From contig NZ_ANHX01000022.1 of assembly GCF_000316035.1 (NCBI RefSeq), positions 17,410-81,409 on the forward strand: a stretch of DNA of 64,000 bases. The letters are read 5' to 3'. Of this stretch, positions 56,358 to 64,000 are shown in pieces (position 1 is the first letter of the stretch; each line of letters begins with the position of its first letter). The translations under genes and the position numbers were made by a program. The DNA comes from Paenibacillus sp. PAMC 26794. GTDB lineage: Bacteria; Bacillota; Bacilli; Paenibacillales; Paenibacillaceae. The notes beneath the pieces are model-generated. The model searched no databases, had not been told where the DNA came from, and was given only the letters and a program-made list of their open reading frames with translations.

Positions 56358-56621
56358 TTATGCGTTTTGTTTGGCCAATTTGACCATCAGGCACGCAATC
56401 GTACGACGCTCATCAGCATCGCCGACATCCCATAACTCTTTCAATGCCCGGTTGGAATGGTTCGCCGGATCGACTTTCTCATCAAGGAAGTCGCCGATTT
56501 CATACGCAAGTTTGTTGATGGTTTCTTCACTCATCCCCATCTTCTCTGCTTGCAGTACGCGGTCACCCAGGAACTTCTTCCATGTGTCAAAACTGGAGAG
56601 CACTGTTTTTTCTGTTGACAT
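56358..56621 (-). CDS. ymfJ: YmfJ (DUF3243)
   Basis: An 87-residue protein fully matching DUF3243 (FDTWKKFLGDRVLQAEKMGM, IGDFLDEKVDP). Function unknown. SD AAGGAGG precedes the ATG; the ymf order supports the call. Confidence 0.9.
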   Translation of the reverse strand: MSTEKTVLSSFDTWKKFLGDRVLQAEKMGMSEETINKLAYEIGDFLDEKVDPANHSNRALKELWDVGDADERRTIACLMVKLAKQNA

Positions 56622-56784
56622 GATAAATCCTCCTTAGATGACGCATGAGATTTAAAATCAACAGTTGTAATATGTGCTTTCGAGGCATTTTATATACGAG
56701 CATTTTGAAAATAATCCGGAAGACGACTGCTTCTCAGCAACCTTCACTTGTTTCGTTCACAGCCAGTCAAGTTTTCTTGCTTTT

Positions 56785-57534
56785 TTACGTTAACCAACCG
56801 CCATTTGGACTGATGATCTGCCCATTGATATAACCCGATTCAGGGAGGGCCAGAAAATAAACCAATGATGAGATTTCATCAGGTTGAGCAAGTCTTCCTG
56901 CTGGAATTTCCTCTTCCAGCATCTTCAGTTCACTCTGATCCAGATGGTTCAGCATGGATGTCTGAACGGCGCCAGGAGCAACCGCATTTACGGTTACTCC
57001 GGAAGGTGCGAGTTCTTTCGCAAGCGCTTTGGTGAATGCATTCACCCCACCCTTGGTTGTGGAATACAGCACCTCACAAGAAGCACCAGACAGTCCCCAG
57101 ATCGACGATACATTAATGATTCGGCCATACCTTTGGGAGATCATGTGAGGCATCATTTCCTGTGTACACATAAACGTACCTTTGAGGTTAATCGCCATCA
57201 CTTCATCCCAGATCTCCTCTGTAACATCAGACAACATCCCATAGTGCGAGATTCCTGCGTTGTTCACAAGGATATCTGGCATGAGATTGTGCGACTCCAG
57301 CTTCTCACGCATGCGCTCAATCTGTTCCCGGCTGCGAAGATCTGCAGACACGGTCATGATTTTTCCACTGCCCTGTTCCATGCACCGTCTGGCGGCTTCA
57401 TTCGCTGCTTCATGCGATTTCATATAGTGTATAACAACATTCATTCCCACTCTGGCAAAGCGTTCTGCGATAGCCGCTCCGATGCCACCGCTTGCGCCAG
57501 TTACCAGTACAGTCATTTCCCCGATTGCCTTCAA
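56785..57534 (-). CDS. ymfI: YmfI, SDR oxidoreductase (FabG-like)
   Basis: A short-chain dehydrogenase of ~249 residues: TGASGGIG, NNAGISH, catalytic YSTTK. Close to FabG 3-oxoacyl-ACP reductases, although it lies away from fatty acid genes. TTG at 57534 has GAGAGGGG upstream; an ATG seven codons earlier has no SD. It begins just after ymfH ends. Confidence 0.9.
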   Translation of the reverse strand: MKAIGEMTVLVTGASGGIGAAIAERFARVGMNVVIHYMKSHEAANEAARRCMEQGSGKIMTVSADLRSREQIERMREKLESHNLMPDILVNNAGISHYGMLSDVTEEIWDEVMAINLKGTFMCTQEMMPHMISQRYGRIINVSSIWGLSGASCEVLYSTTKGGVNAFTKALAKELAPSGVTVNAVAPGAVQTSMLNHLDQSELKMLEEEIPAGRLAQPDEISSLVYFLALPESGYINGQIISPNGGWLT

Positions 57535-57556
57535 TTGTCCCGTTCCCCTCTCCATA

Positions 57557-58837
57557 TCAAGGACTCACGACTAGCGATACAGCCAGATGATCCCACCGAA
57601 TATGCTCTCTCAGTCTGAGATTTACATCTTCCAGTGTAATCGATTCATAGAGCGGGAGCATATTGAAAAAATCACCGCCACGGAATTGCTGACGTGTAAA
57701 TTCATGCGCAATGTTCTCCGGAGAATTGAGCATACGCAAATATCCGCCTATTTTCTTTTTGCGTGCACGTTCAAAATCCGTGGATTCGAACCCTTTTTCT
57801 ACAATGGCATCCACTTCTTCACGTATACGCGCGAGCAGTTGATCCGGGTCTTTTGTATCACCACCAATGGCTGAAAACGCGTATTGCGGCGAACTGTTAT
57901 ACTCATGTCCAAAGCTGTCCGAGATCAGGTCTTCATCGTAGAGCTTCTGAAATAATCGTGTGCTTGAGCCAAACAAAAGATCCATCATCAGCTGCGTTGT
58001 CATATCTCGCCGTAACAATTTTTCTCCGGTAAGTCCAACGTCCGTCTCCTTGAATCCAAACAGACATTTGGGCAGTGACACAGCCAGTTTCGCTTCCCGT
58101 CTAGCTTCTCCTACCTGCTCAGGCTCCGGCTCGAAGAAACGTTGAATACTCCCCTGTGGCTTATAATCCTTCTGCTCCTGGTTCGAACGAACCATATCAA
58201 TGACTTCCTGTGGATCTACACCACCCACCACAAACAAGAGCATATTACTCGGGTGATAGAAGGTGTTATAACACTCATACAACATCTCTTTGGTAATTGT
58301 ACGGATGGATTCCACCGTTCCTGCAATATCGATATGCACCGGATGTTTCTGATACATGGCTTCGATCAATCCAAAATAAACACGCCAATCCGGATTATCA
58401 GCATACATGTCAATTTCCTGTCCGATAATGCCTTTTTCCTTTTCCACATTTTGATCCGTGAAGTAAGGATTTTGCACAAAGTCGACTAATGTTTGTATAT
58501 TTTCATTCACATATTCGGTCGCTGAAAACAAATAAACCGTCTGATCAAAGCTCGTAAACGCATTAGCTGAGGCACCGTGAGACGCAAATGTTGCAAAAAT
58601 ATCGCCAGTTGGTTCTTCAAACATTTTATGCTCCAGAAAATGGGCAATCCCATCCGGAACCTTCACTGCTTCCTGTCCTTCAACCTGAAAATGATTGTCC
58701 ACCGATCCATACTTGGTTGCAAACGTCGCATACGTTTTCTGGAATCCCGGTTTAGGCAAAATATAGACATGCAGTCCGTTATCCATTACTTCGTAATATA
58801 GTGTCTCCTGCAAATGCTCATACCGAATGCTCTCCAC
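57557..58837 (-). CDS. ymfH: YmfH, active M16 zinc peptidase
   Basis: A 426-residue M16 (insulinase-like) peptidase with the inverted zinc motif HFLEH (residues 66-70) plus a downstream Glu region. It should pair with the catalytically dead YmfF, encoded next to it (3 bases apart). Targets unknown; in other Firmicutes such pairs process peptides. Confidence 0.92.
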   Translation of the reverse strand: MESIRYEHLQETLYYEVMDNGLHVYILPKPGFQKTYATFATKYGSVDNHFQVEGQEAVKVPDGIAHFLEHKMFEEPTGDIFATFASHGASANAFTSFDQTVYLFSATEYVNENIQTLVDFVQNPYFTDQNVEKEKGIIGQEIDMYADNPDWRVYFGLIEAMYQKHPVHIDIAGTVESIRTITKEMLYECYNTFYHPSNMLLFVVGGVDPQEVIDMVRSNQEQKDYKPQGSIQRFFEPEPEQVGEARREAKLAVSLPKCLFGFKETDVGLTGEKLLRRDMTTQLMMDLLFGSSTRLFQKLYDEDLISDSFGHEYNSSPQYAFSAIGGDTKDPDQLLARIREEVDAIVEKGFESTDFERARKKKIGGYLRMLNSPENIAHEFTRQQFRGGDFFNMLPLYESITLEDVNLRLREHIRWDHLAVSLVVSP

Positions 58838-58840
58838 CGA

Positions 58841-60121
58841 TTATTCCTCCTTCTCATCCCGCAAGAAATAAATCGTATCCAGGCGGAATTGTTCTGCCGC
58901 CTCACGCACATCTTCCTTGCTAATATGTTCTACTTGAGCCAACAGTTCCTCAGCCGTTCTTTCTTTGCCAGACAACTGTCGATTGAAGTCATAAGCGATC
59001 ATCTCAAAAGCAGAATCCTGCATTTCCTTAAGCAGGTTACGGATCATTGCTTTGGTCTGGGACATTTCCAGATCACTGATTGTACCACTTTTCATATCTT
59101 CCAGCTGCTGCTTGATGATGGTGACGGCCTTCTCATAATTAGGGATTTCAATCCCGGATTGAATCGTTGCAATGCCCTTATGTCCGTCATATCGCGAAGA
59201 CGCGTAATACGCCAGGCTTTCTTTTTCACGAACATTGACAAACAGTTTGGAATGAGGATAACCACCGAGAATCCCGTTGTACATTAGTGCTGCGGCATAC
59301 TGAGGATCTCCATAAGTGATAGATGTACGGAGTCCCATATTGAGTTTTCCCTGACTCACATTCAGTTGCTCAACAACGGTCTCTACTGCCTTATCTCCTC
59401 GAACCGCTGCCTGTGTCTGGTAATCGGAGGAGGACGTTCGATCTACATTGAAATGACGCTGAACAAGGTTCTCCACCTCCTCCAGTGTCGTATCCCCCAC
59501 CACATACAGATCCATACTCGCCTGTTGCAGCCACTCCTGATAAGACGCCGTCAGTGTGTCAGGCTCAATTCCGGGCAGATCCTTTCGCTCACCCAGTGGG
59601 TGAAGACGGTACGGCTCGTTCTTGCACATTTCCTCGATACTGCGTTCAGCGGCATAGCGCATTTTATCATTCACGATGGACTCCAGCTTTTTACGAACAG
59701 TCTCTCGCTCTGCTTGTACATAAGACGTCCTGAAATGTCCATTCTCCTGTGCAGGTCGTGTAAGAACCTCTCCAAGGAACGCAAATGAACGATCCAGTAG
59801 CTGTTCATCCCCTCCAACAAAGGAATCATTAATGGTATCCATTCGGAACTGTACAATCTGGTAATCCCCGCGTTTATAGACGTCAAAACCAAAACCCGCT
59901 CCATACAGATGCTCCAGTTGCTCACGAAATTGCGTTGTTTCCGGATAGGACTCCGTGCCACGTCGCAGAACAAAAGGTGCCAGCGCTACTTTGGTTACTG
60001 TATCTTCCCGTAAGGGAACTCCTGCATATAGCGATATAGCAAACGTTTTAAAACGTTTAGTCGGAAGCACATGTATACGAAACTCTCTCTTGTTACCTCG
60101 TTCGAATCCTGATGTATTCAA
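58841..60121 (-). CDS. ymfF: YmfF, inactive M16 peptidase partner
   Basis: A 426-residue M16 fold protein in which HxxEH is absent, so it is a non-catalytic partner, likely a heterodimer with YmfH. The start is TTG at 60121 with AAAGGGG upstream. Three bases separate it from ymfH. Confidence 0.9.
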   Translation of the reverse strand: MNTSGFERGNKREFRIHVLPTKRFKTFAISLYAGVPLREDTVTKVALAPFVLRRGTESYPETTQFREQLEHLYGAGFGFDVYKRGDYQIVQFRMDTINDSFVGGDEQLLDRSFAFLGEVLTRPAQENGHFRTSYVQAERETVRKKLESIVNDKMRYAAERSIEEMCKNEPYRLHPLGERKDLPGIEPDTLTASYQEWLQQASMDLYVVGDTTLEEVENLVQRHFNVDRTSSSDYQTQAAVRGDKAVETVVEQLNVSQGKLNMGLRTSITYGDPQYAAALMYNGILGGYPHSKLFVNVREKESLAYYASSRYDGHKGIATIQSGIEIPNYEKAVTIIKQQLEDMKSGTISDLEMSQTKAMIRNLLKEMQDSAFEMIAYDFNRQLSGKERTAEELLAQVEHISKEDVREAAEQFRLDTIYFLRDEKEE

Positions 60122-60247
60122 ATGTCAAAACCCCTTTACGGCGTCATTTATCATGCAATCGTATTAAGCTAAACGTAACAACCATTTTAACCCATTCAAA
60201 AGGCAAGAAGCAACCGAAGTCACGCCTTCTGGTTGCTTCTAACATCA

Positions 60248-61078
60248 TCACATGCAAAAAATATGCTGCCCAATTGTTTTCACCTGTGGACGGGTCCAGA
60301 TCCATTTAGATGTTGCTGTCTTCGGGTTAAAATAATAGAGACATCCGCCGGATGGATCCCATCCATTCAGGGCCTGTTCAACGGCTTTTTTGGCTTGTGC
60401 ATTCGGCTCCAGATAGATCTGTCCGTCTGCTACAGCCGTAAATGCACCTGGCTGAAAGATCACGCCAGAAGGCGTATTTGGAAAGCTTGGTGATTTCACG
60501 CGATTCATAATTACTGCCGCTACTGCGACTTGACCTTCAAACGGTTCCCCCCGGGCCTCACCATATACTGCGTTAGCCATAATTTTGAGTTCATTCTCTG
60601 AGAGACCGAGTGCATTGGCAGATCCCATGTTATCTTGCTCTTTATCTGCCGTATTGTTACTACTATCACTTCCACCTGAAGTTTTTTCTTTGTGCAATGG
60701 CGTTTCCGTCGGCGACCATTTGGTTGAAGCATTATACAATTTCAGTTTGGTTTCAGCTCCAACGACACCATCGGCTTTCATACCAAATTCGGATTGAAAC
60801 CATTTGACGGATTTCAGCGTGCTGTTGCCAAAATTGCTATCGATTTTACCATTGTAAAATCCCAAATACTTGAGCCGGCCTTGAAGCTCATACACATCCT
60901 GACCGTAACTTCCATATTTCACAGCGTTGCTGCTGAAAGTAGGCAAGGCTTTCTCTTCAACTTGTGGTGTGCTTTGATTCGAACTTTCGGTTGCTGCATT
61001 CTCAGGAAGCAAATAGCGGATTCCCAATGCGGACATCAGCAAAATAGCAGTGAAAAGCCATACGTTCATTTTTCGCAT
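60248..61078 (-). CDS. sleB: Spore cortex-lytic enzyme, SleB-like
   Basis: A 276-residue protein: N-terminal hydrophobic segment (about 5-25), a peptidoglycan-binding domain (about 54-120), and a hydrolase domain (about 160-276; NAVYGEARGEPFEGQVAVAA) with the catalytic Glu region of SleB/CwlJ lytic transglycosylases. It degrades spore cortex peptidoglycan at germination. Confidence 0.9.
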   Translation of the reverse strand: MRKMNVWLFTAILLMSALGIRYLLPENAATESSNQSTPQVEEKALPTFSSNAVKYGSYGQDVYELQGRLKYLGFYNGKIDSNFGNSTLKSVKWFQSEFGMKADGVVGAETKLKLYNASTKWSPTETPLHKEKTSGGSDSSNNTADKEQDNMGSANALGLSENELKIMANAVYGEARGEPFEGQVAVAAVIMNRVKSPSFPNTPSGVIFQPGAFTAVADGQIYLEPNAQAKKAVEQALNGWDPSGGCLYYFNPKTATSKWIWTRPQVKTIGQHIFCM

Positions 61079-61214
61079 CGACTGAGCTCTACCTTTCTCT
61101 TGTGGGATTAACAGAATCGCTAAGGTTATTATGACAAGCCTGCTTGCTTCCTATGCACCAAATCATCCGATCATTGGACATCATGGTAAAACTTCAGTCA
61201 AATTGTATGACAAA

Positions 61215-61241
61215 AGCCCCCAACCATTAAGGTTGAGGGCT
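61215..61241 (-). terminator. Terminator of spoIIIE
   Basis: AGCCCTCAACCTTAATGGTTGGGGGCT is a stem with one mismatch, followed by TTTTG on the minus strand. Confidence 0.8.
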
Positions 61242-61273
61242 CGAATCGCCTGAATATTCATGTGCATTACAAG

Positions 61274-64000
61274 CTACGAGCTTAATTTGTTTTGTTGGTA
61301 CTCTTCAAGCGAGACCAATACTTCCCGTGGTTTGCTACCCTCGTAAGGACCAATTACACCCCGGGCTTCCATGGAGTCAATTAAACGCGCTGCACGGGTG
61401 TATCCTACTCGCATTCGACGTTGTAGCAGAGAAACAGACGCTTGCTTGGCCTCCAGAATAATCTGTACTGCCTTTTCGTATAACTCGTCCTGTACTTCAT
61501 CTTCAGCCTGAATAGAGTCATCCACCTCAGGTACGAGGGATTCATCATACTGTGCCTCACCTTGACCACGTACATAATTAACAATATTTTCCACTTCTTC
61601 ATCACTCATAAAAGCACCTTGTACACGAACCGGTTTCGATGCGCCCATTGGCATGAATAACATGTCTCCGCGACCCAACAGTTTCTCGGCCCCACCCATA
61701 TCCAGAATGGTTCGAGAATCCACCTGTGAGGATACACCGAAGGCGATACGAGACGGTATGTTGGCTTTGATTACGCCAGTAATAACATCCACAGAAGGCC
61801 GCTGTGTAGCAATAATCAGATGGATACCGGCTGCACGAGCCATCTGGGCAAGCCGCGCAATCGCATCTTCAACATCTCCGGCTGCAACCATCATGAGATC
61901 TGCAAGCTCATCCACAATGACAACAATATAAGGCAGAACAGCCGCAGGATTATCTTTCATCAGATTATTGTAACCTTCAACGTTACGAGTACCTGATTTG
62001 GAGAACAGTTCATATCTTTTCTCCATCTCAACCACGATCTTTTTGAGAGCAAGTGACGCTCTCTTAGGATCAGTTACTACCGGTGCCAGCAAATGGGGAA
62101 TCCCGTTATATACGTTCAACTCAACCATCTTGGGATCGACCATTAGAAACTTCACTTCATCCGGCTTCGCTTTGTACAATATGCTGGTAATAATTCCGTT
62201 AATACACACCGACTTCCCGGAACCTGTAGCACCCGCAACCAACAAATGGGGCATACGAGCCAAGTTACCAATAATCGTCTGTCCCGAGATATCTCGGCCA
62301 AATGCAATGGTCACTTTGGATTCTGCATCCTGGAACGTTGCTGTCTCCATTACTTCACGCATCGTTACAACCGATACTTCACCATTAGGTACTTCGATAC
62401 CAATAGCAGACTTTCCGGGAATCGGTGCTTCCATCCGAATATCTTTTGCCGCCAGAGCCAACGCGATATCATCAGTTAGGCTGACAATTCTGCTGACCTT
62501 AACACCAATATCAGGCTGAATTTCATACCTTGTAACGGCAGGGCCCCGGACCACTTCAAGCACTTTGGCGCGAACACCGAAACTCTCCAGTGTAGCTTCC
62601 AGCTTGCGTGCTGTCTGCATATAATCCTTCTGGTCACCCGCCTTGCCCCCATTATTTGGCTTGGCAAGGAGACGGAATGATGGCAGCTTGTACGGCTTAG
62701 GAGGTGGCGGTGGTGGTTTCACCGGTTGTGTGTCCTGCCCTTCAGGAGTTGGAGTATCTGTTCCCTGCATTACATCATTAGGTACTTCTTCTCCACTCTG
62801 AATCTCATCCACAGCATTCAACCCGTTCGTACCCGCATCGGATGCAGACCACTCCGTCTCTACCAGTTCATCCGTTATTTTAATGGCATGCTCGCCCTGT
62901 TGTACTACGTTCGAATCGGCCAGATTATCCGGGAAAGGATAAGCATCGTCCAGATCATCTTCAATGCTTGCCTCTTCTGTTCTGACGTGCTCGAAAAAGT
63001 CTCGAATGATCGGCGCTGAGTTAGGTTTAGCCTGAACAGGAACACGTGATGAAGCTGATTTGTTCGCTACGTCTTCGGTTGCATCCTGCCACGCCTCTAG
63101 ATTGTGATCTTGTTCGGCGCGGTATACAATCTGTTCTGTTTCTGCCGAATCGACCTCATCCATTTCACGTCCTGATGTCGCCTGTTCCCGTTTAGCTCCC
63201 CATTTTCCGAAAAGTTGGAAGAATATGGGCGATTTTCGTTTTGGCAGATGCTGTTCCTCTAATTCATCCTCATACTCGTCTTCATCATCTTCAACAGGAA
63301 CAGGTACCACTTTACGAGCATTACCTTTCTTCCTGGCATCAGAAGCTGAAGCAGAACGTGCAGCGGGCCTCGACTCCAGCTTCTTGTACATCGAACTCCC
63401 AGCATCCCAGATCTTGGTTCGGAATATTCGCATCAAATCCACATAAGATAGACTCGTAATCAGCATAAAACTGATGATAAACATGACAATCATGATGAGT
63501 CTCGCCCCAAGGCTGCCGAACAGCCACAGGAAAAGAGCAAATTGCCCAGCTCCGAGATAACCACCACTGATGTCCTTGTTAAGCATGGAGTCCCTCTCAC
63601 CTGGCGCAGCAGAGGTTAGCAACTCGGTTTGCATATCATTATGTACCTGCGTAATCACAGCACCAGGCTCAAGCGCACCAACCGGAATGAGCTTCTGGTG
63701 CATTGCAGAGACGGTGCTCATCAGGGTTAAGGCAAAGACCAGCAATACCAGTCCTGTTTTGCGTGTGGTCCAGCCACTCGGCCATTTCCGGTGAATCATC
63801 ACCATGAGACCATAATAAATACCAACAAGTGGAATCGCAAAATAAAACTTACCAAGCATCAGTCCGAACATCTTGGAAAGCGAACGTCCAACGGTGGCTT
63901 CACCCGATAATGCTATGACAGCAAGGGTAATAAGCACAATCCCGTAAATTTCATATTTTAAAACGCCGCTAAAACCAGCGCCCTTTTTTTTCCTCTTTTT
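61274..64000 (-). CDS. spoIIIE: DNA translocase SpoIIIE/FtsK (5' end outside the window)
   Basis: The frame is open to the right edge, so the N-terminus is missing; ~908 residues are visible. It starts inside a Lys/Arg-rich segment, then four TM helices, an acidic/Pro-rich linker, the FtsK ATPase (GATGSGKSV Walker A; VDELADLM) and the C-terminal gamma DNA-binding domain ([19 protein letters not shown]). It pumps DNA into the forespore. The neighbours (ymfF-side genes) identify it as SpoIIIE rather than SftA. Confidence 0.96.
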   Translation of the reverse strand, partial: KKRKKKGAGFSGVLKYEIYGIVLITLAVIALSGEATVGRSLSKMFGLMLGKFYFAIPLVGIYYGLMVMIHRKWPSGWTTRKTGLVLLVFALTLMSTVSAMHQKLIPVGALEPGAVITQVHNDMQTELLTSAAPGERDSMLNKDISGGYLGAGQFALFLWLFGSLGARLIMIVMFIISFMLITSLSYVDLMRIFRTKIWDAGSSMYKKLESRPAARSASASDARKKGNARKVVPVPVEDDEDEYEDELEEQHLPKRKSPIFFQLFGKWGAKREQATSGREMDEVDSAETEQIVYRAEQDHNLEAWQDATEDVANKSASSRVPVQAKPNSAPIIRDFFEHVRTEEASIEDDLDDAYPFPDNLADSNVVQQGEHAIKITDELVETEWSASDAGTNGLNAVDEIQSGEEVPNDVMQGTDTPTPEGQDTQPVKPPPPPPKPYKLPSFRLLAKPNNGGKAGDQKDYMQTARKLEATLESFGVRAKVLEVVRGPAVTRYEIQPDIGVKVSRIVSLTDDIALALAAKDIRMEAPIPGKSAIGIEVPNGEVSVVTMREVMETATFQDAESKVTIAFGRDISGQTIIGNLARMPHLLVAGATGSGKSVCINGIITSILYKAKPDEVKFLMVDPKMVELNVYNGIPHLLAPVVTDPKRASLALKKIVVEMEKRYELFSKSGTRNVEGYNNLMKDNPAAVLPYIVVIVDELADLMMVAAGDVEDAIARLAQMARAAGIHLIIATQRPSVDVITGVIKANIPSRIAFGVSSQVDSRTILDMGGAEKLLGRGDMLFMPMGASKPVRVQGAFMSDEEVENIVNYVRGQGEAQYDESLVPEVDDSIQAEDEVQDELYEKAVQIILEAKQASVSLLQRRMRVGYTRAARLIDSMEARGVIGPYEGSKPREVLVSLEEYQQNKLSS

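Noticed and set aside
1..64000. tRNA, rRNA, CRISPR arrays, prophage, IS transposases
   Set aside because: None was recognised by eye; no tRNA-like cloverleaf, no direct repeat array and no transposase motif. A tRNAscan or CRISPR search would confirm.

Overview
The window looks like a chromosomal segment of a spore-forming, low-to-mid GC Firmicute, most probably a Paenibacillus. This rests on sporulation genes (spoVS, a SleB-like cortex hydrolase, spoIIIE), a bacillithiol-type YpdA reductase, a T-box in front of argS, a Bacillus-type LexA box at recA, and a gene order around recA, cinA, pgsA, rodZ and ymfK-ymfF that matches the B. subtilis ymf region. Most genes lie on the minus strand. I see no tRNA, rRNA, CRISPR array, prophage or complete insertion sequence.

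Region 1 (1-13.8 kb): a partial hrpB helicase gene and an SDR gene, then a minus-strand type VII secretion locus. In transcription order it holds a YukD/EsaB ubiquitin-like protein, an EssC/EccC triple-ATPase motor without FHA domains, an unrecognised T7SS-associated protein, a long WXG100-like protein, EsxA with its own promoter and terminator, a membrane Ser/Thr kinase with a long coiled coil, a vWA protein and a PP2C phosphatase. EsaA, EssA and EssB are not seen. The kinase/vWA/PP2C trio resembles the TerY-P phosphorylation triad, so this looks like a phospho-regulated T7SS variant. It is the strongest candidate for an under-described system here.

Region 2 (13.8-28 kb): small metabolic and regulatory genes (aldehyde dehydrogenase, GNAT, L,D-transpeptidase, RsgA GTPase, ArsR-DUF2087 regulator divergent from ypdA-ytwI, Nudix, HesB-like). 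A free-standing 23-codon peptide unit with its own promoter and terminator sits at 18.3-18.5 kb. A BmrCD-like heterodimeric ABC exporter is preceded by a 26-codon leader ORF and an intrinsic terminator, the layout of ribosome-mediated attenuation.

Region 3 (28-41 kb): T-box-argS translationally coupled to an ABC ATPase and permease; a Cys-rich copper-storage-like protein with a His-rich COG0523 GTPase; moaB; a lipoprotein; an AcuI-type reductase; and a NAD salvage operon (NrtR-like Nudix protein, pncA, pncB) with a palindrome on its promoter.

Region 4 (41-64 kb): housekeeping genes: ricA and miaB, pduL, an M19 dipeptidase, spoVS-ymdB-rny, recX, recA, cinA, pgsA, yajQ, rodZ, ymfK, ymfJ, ymfI, ymfH, ymfF, sleB and spoIIIE (5' end outside the window). 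Many transcription units end in clear intrinsic terminators. A small dispersed repeat family (four copies, one 171 bp with terminal inverted repeats) and a separate hairpin element between miaB and ricA decorate intergenic DNA.
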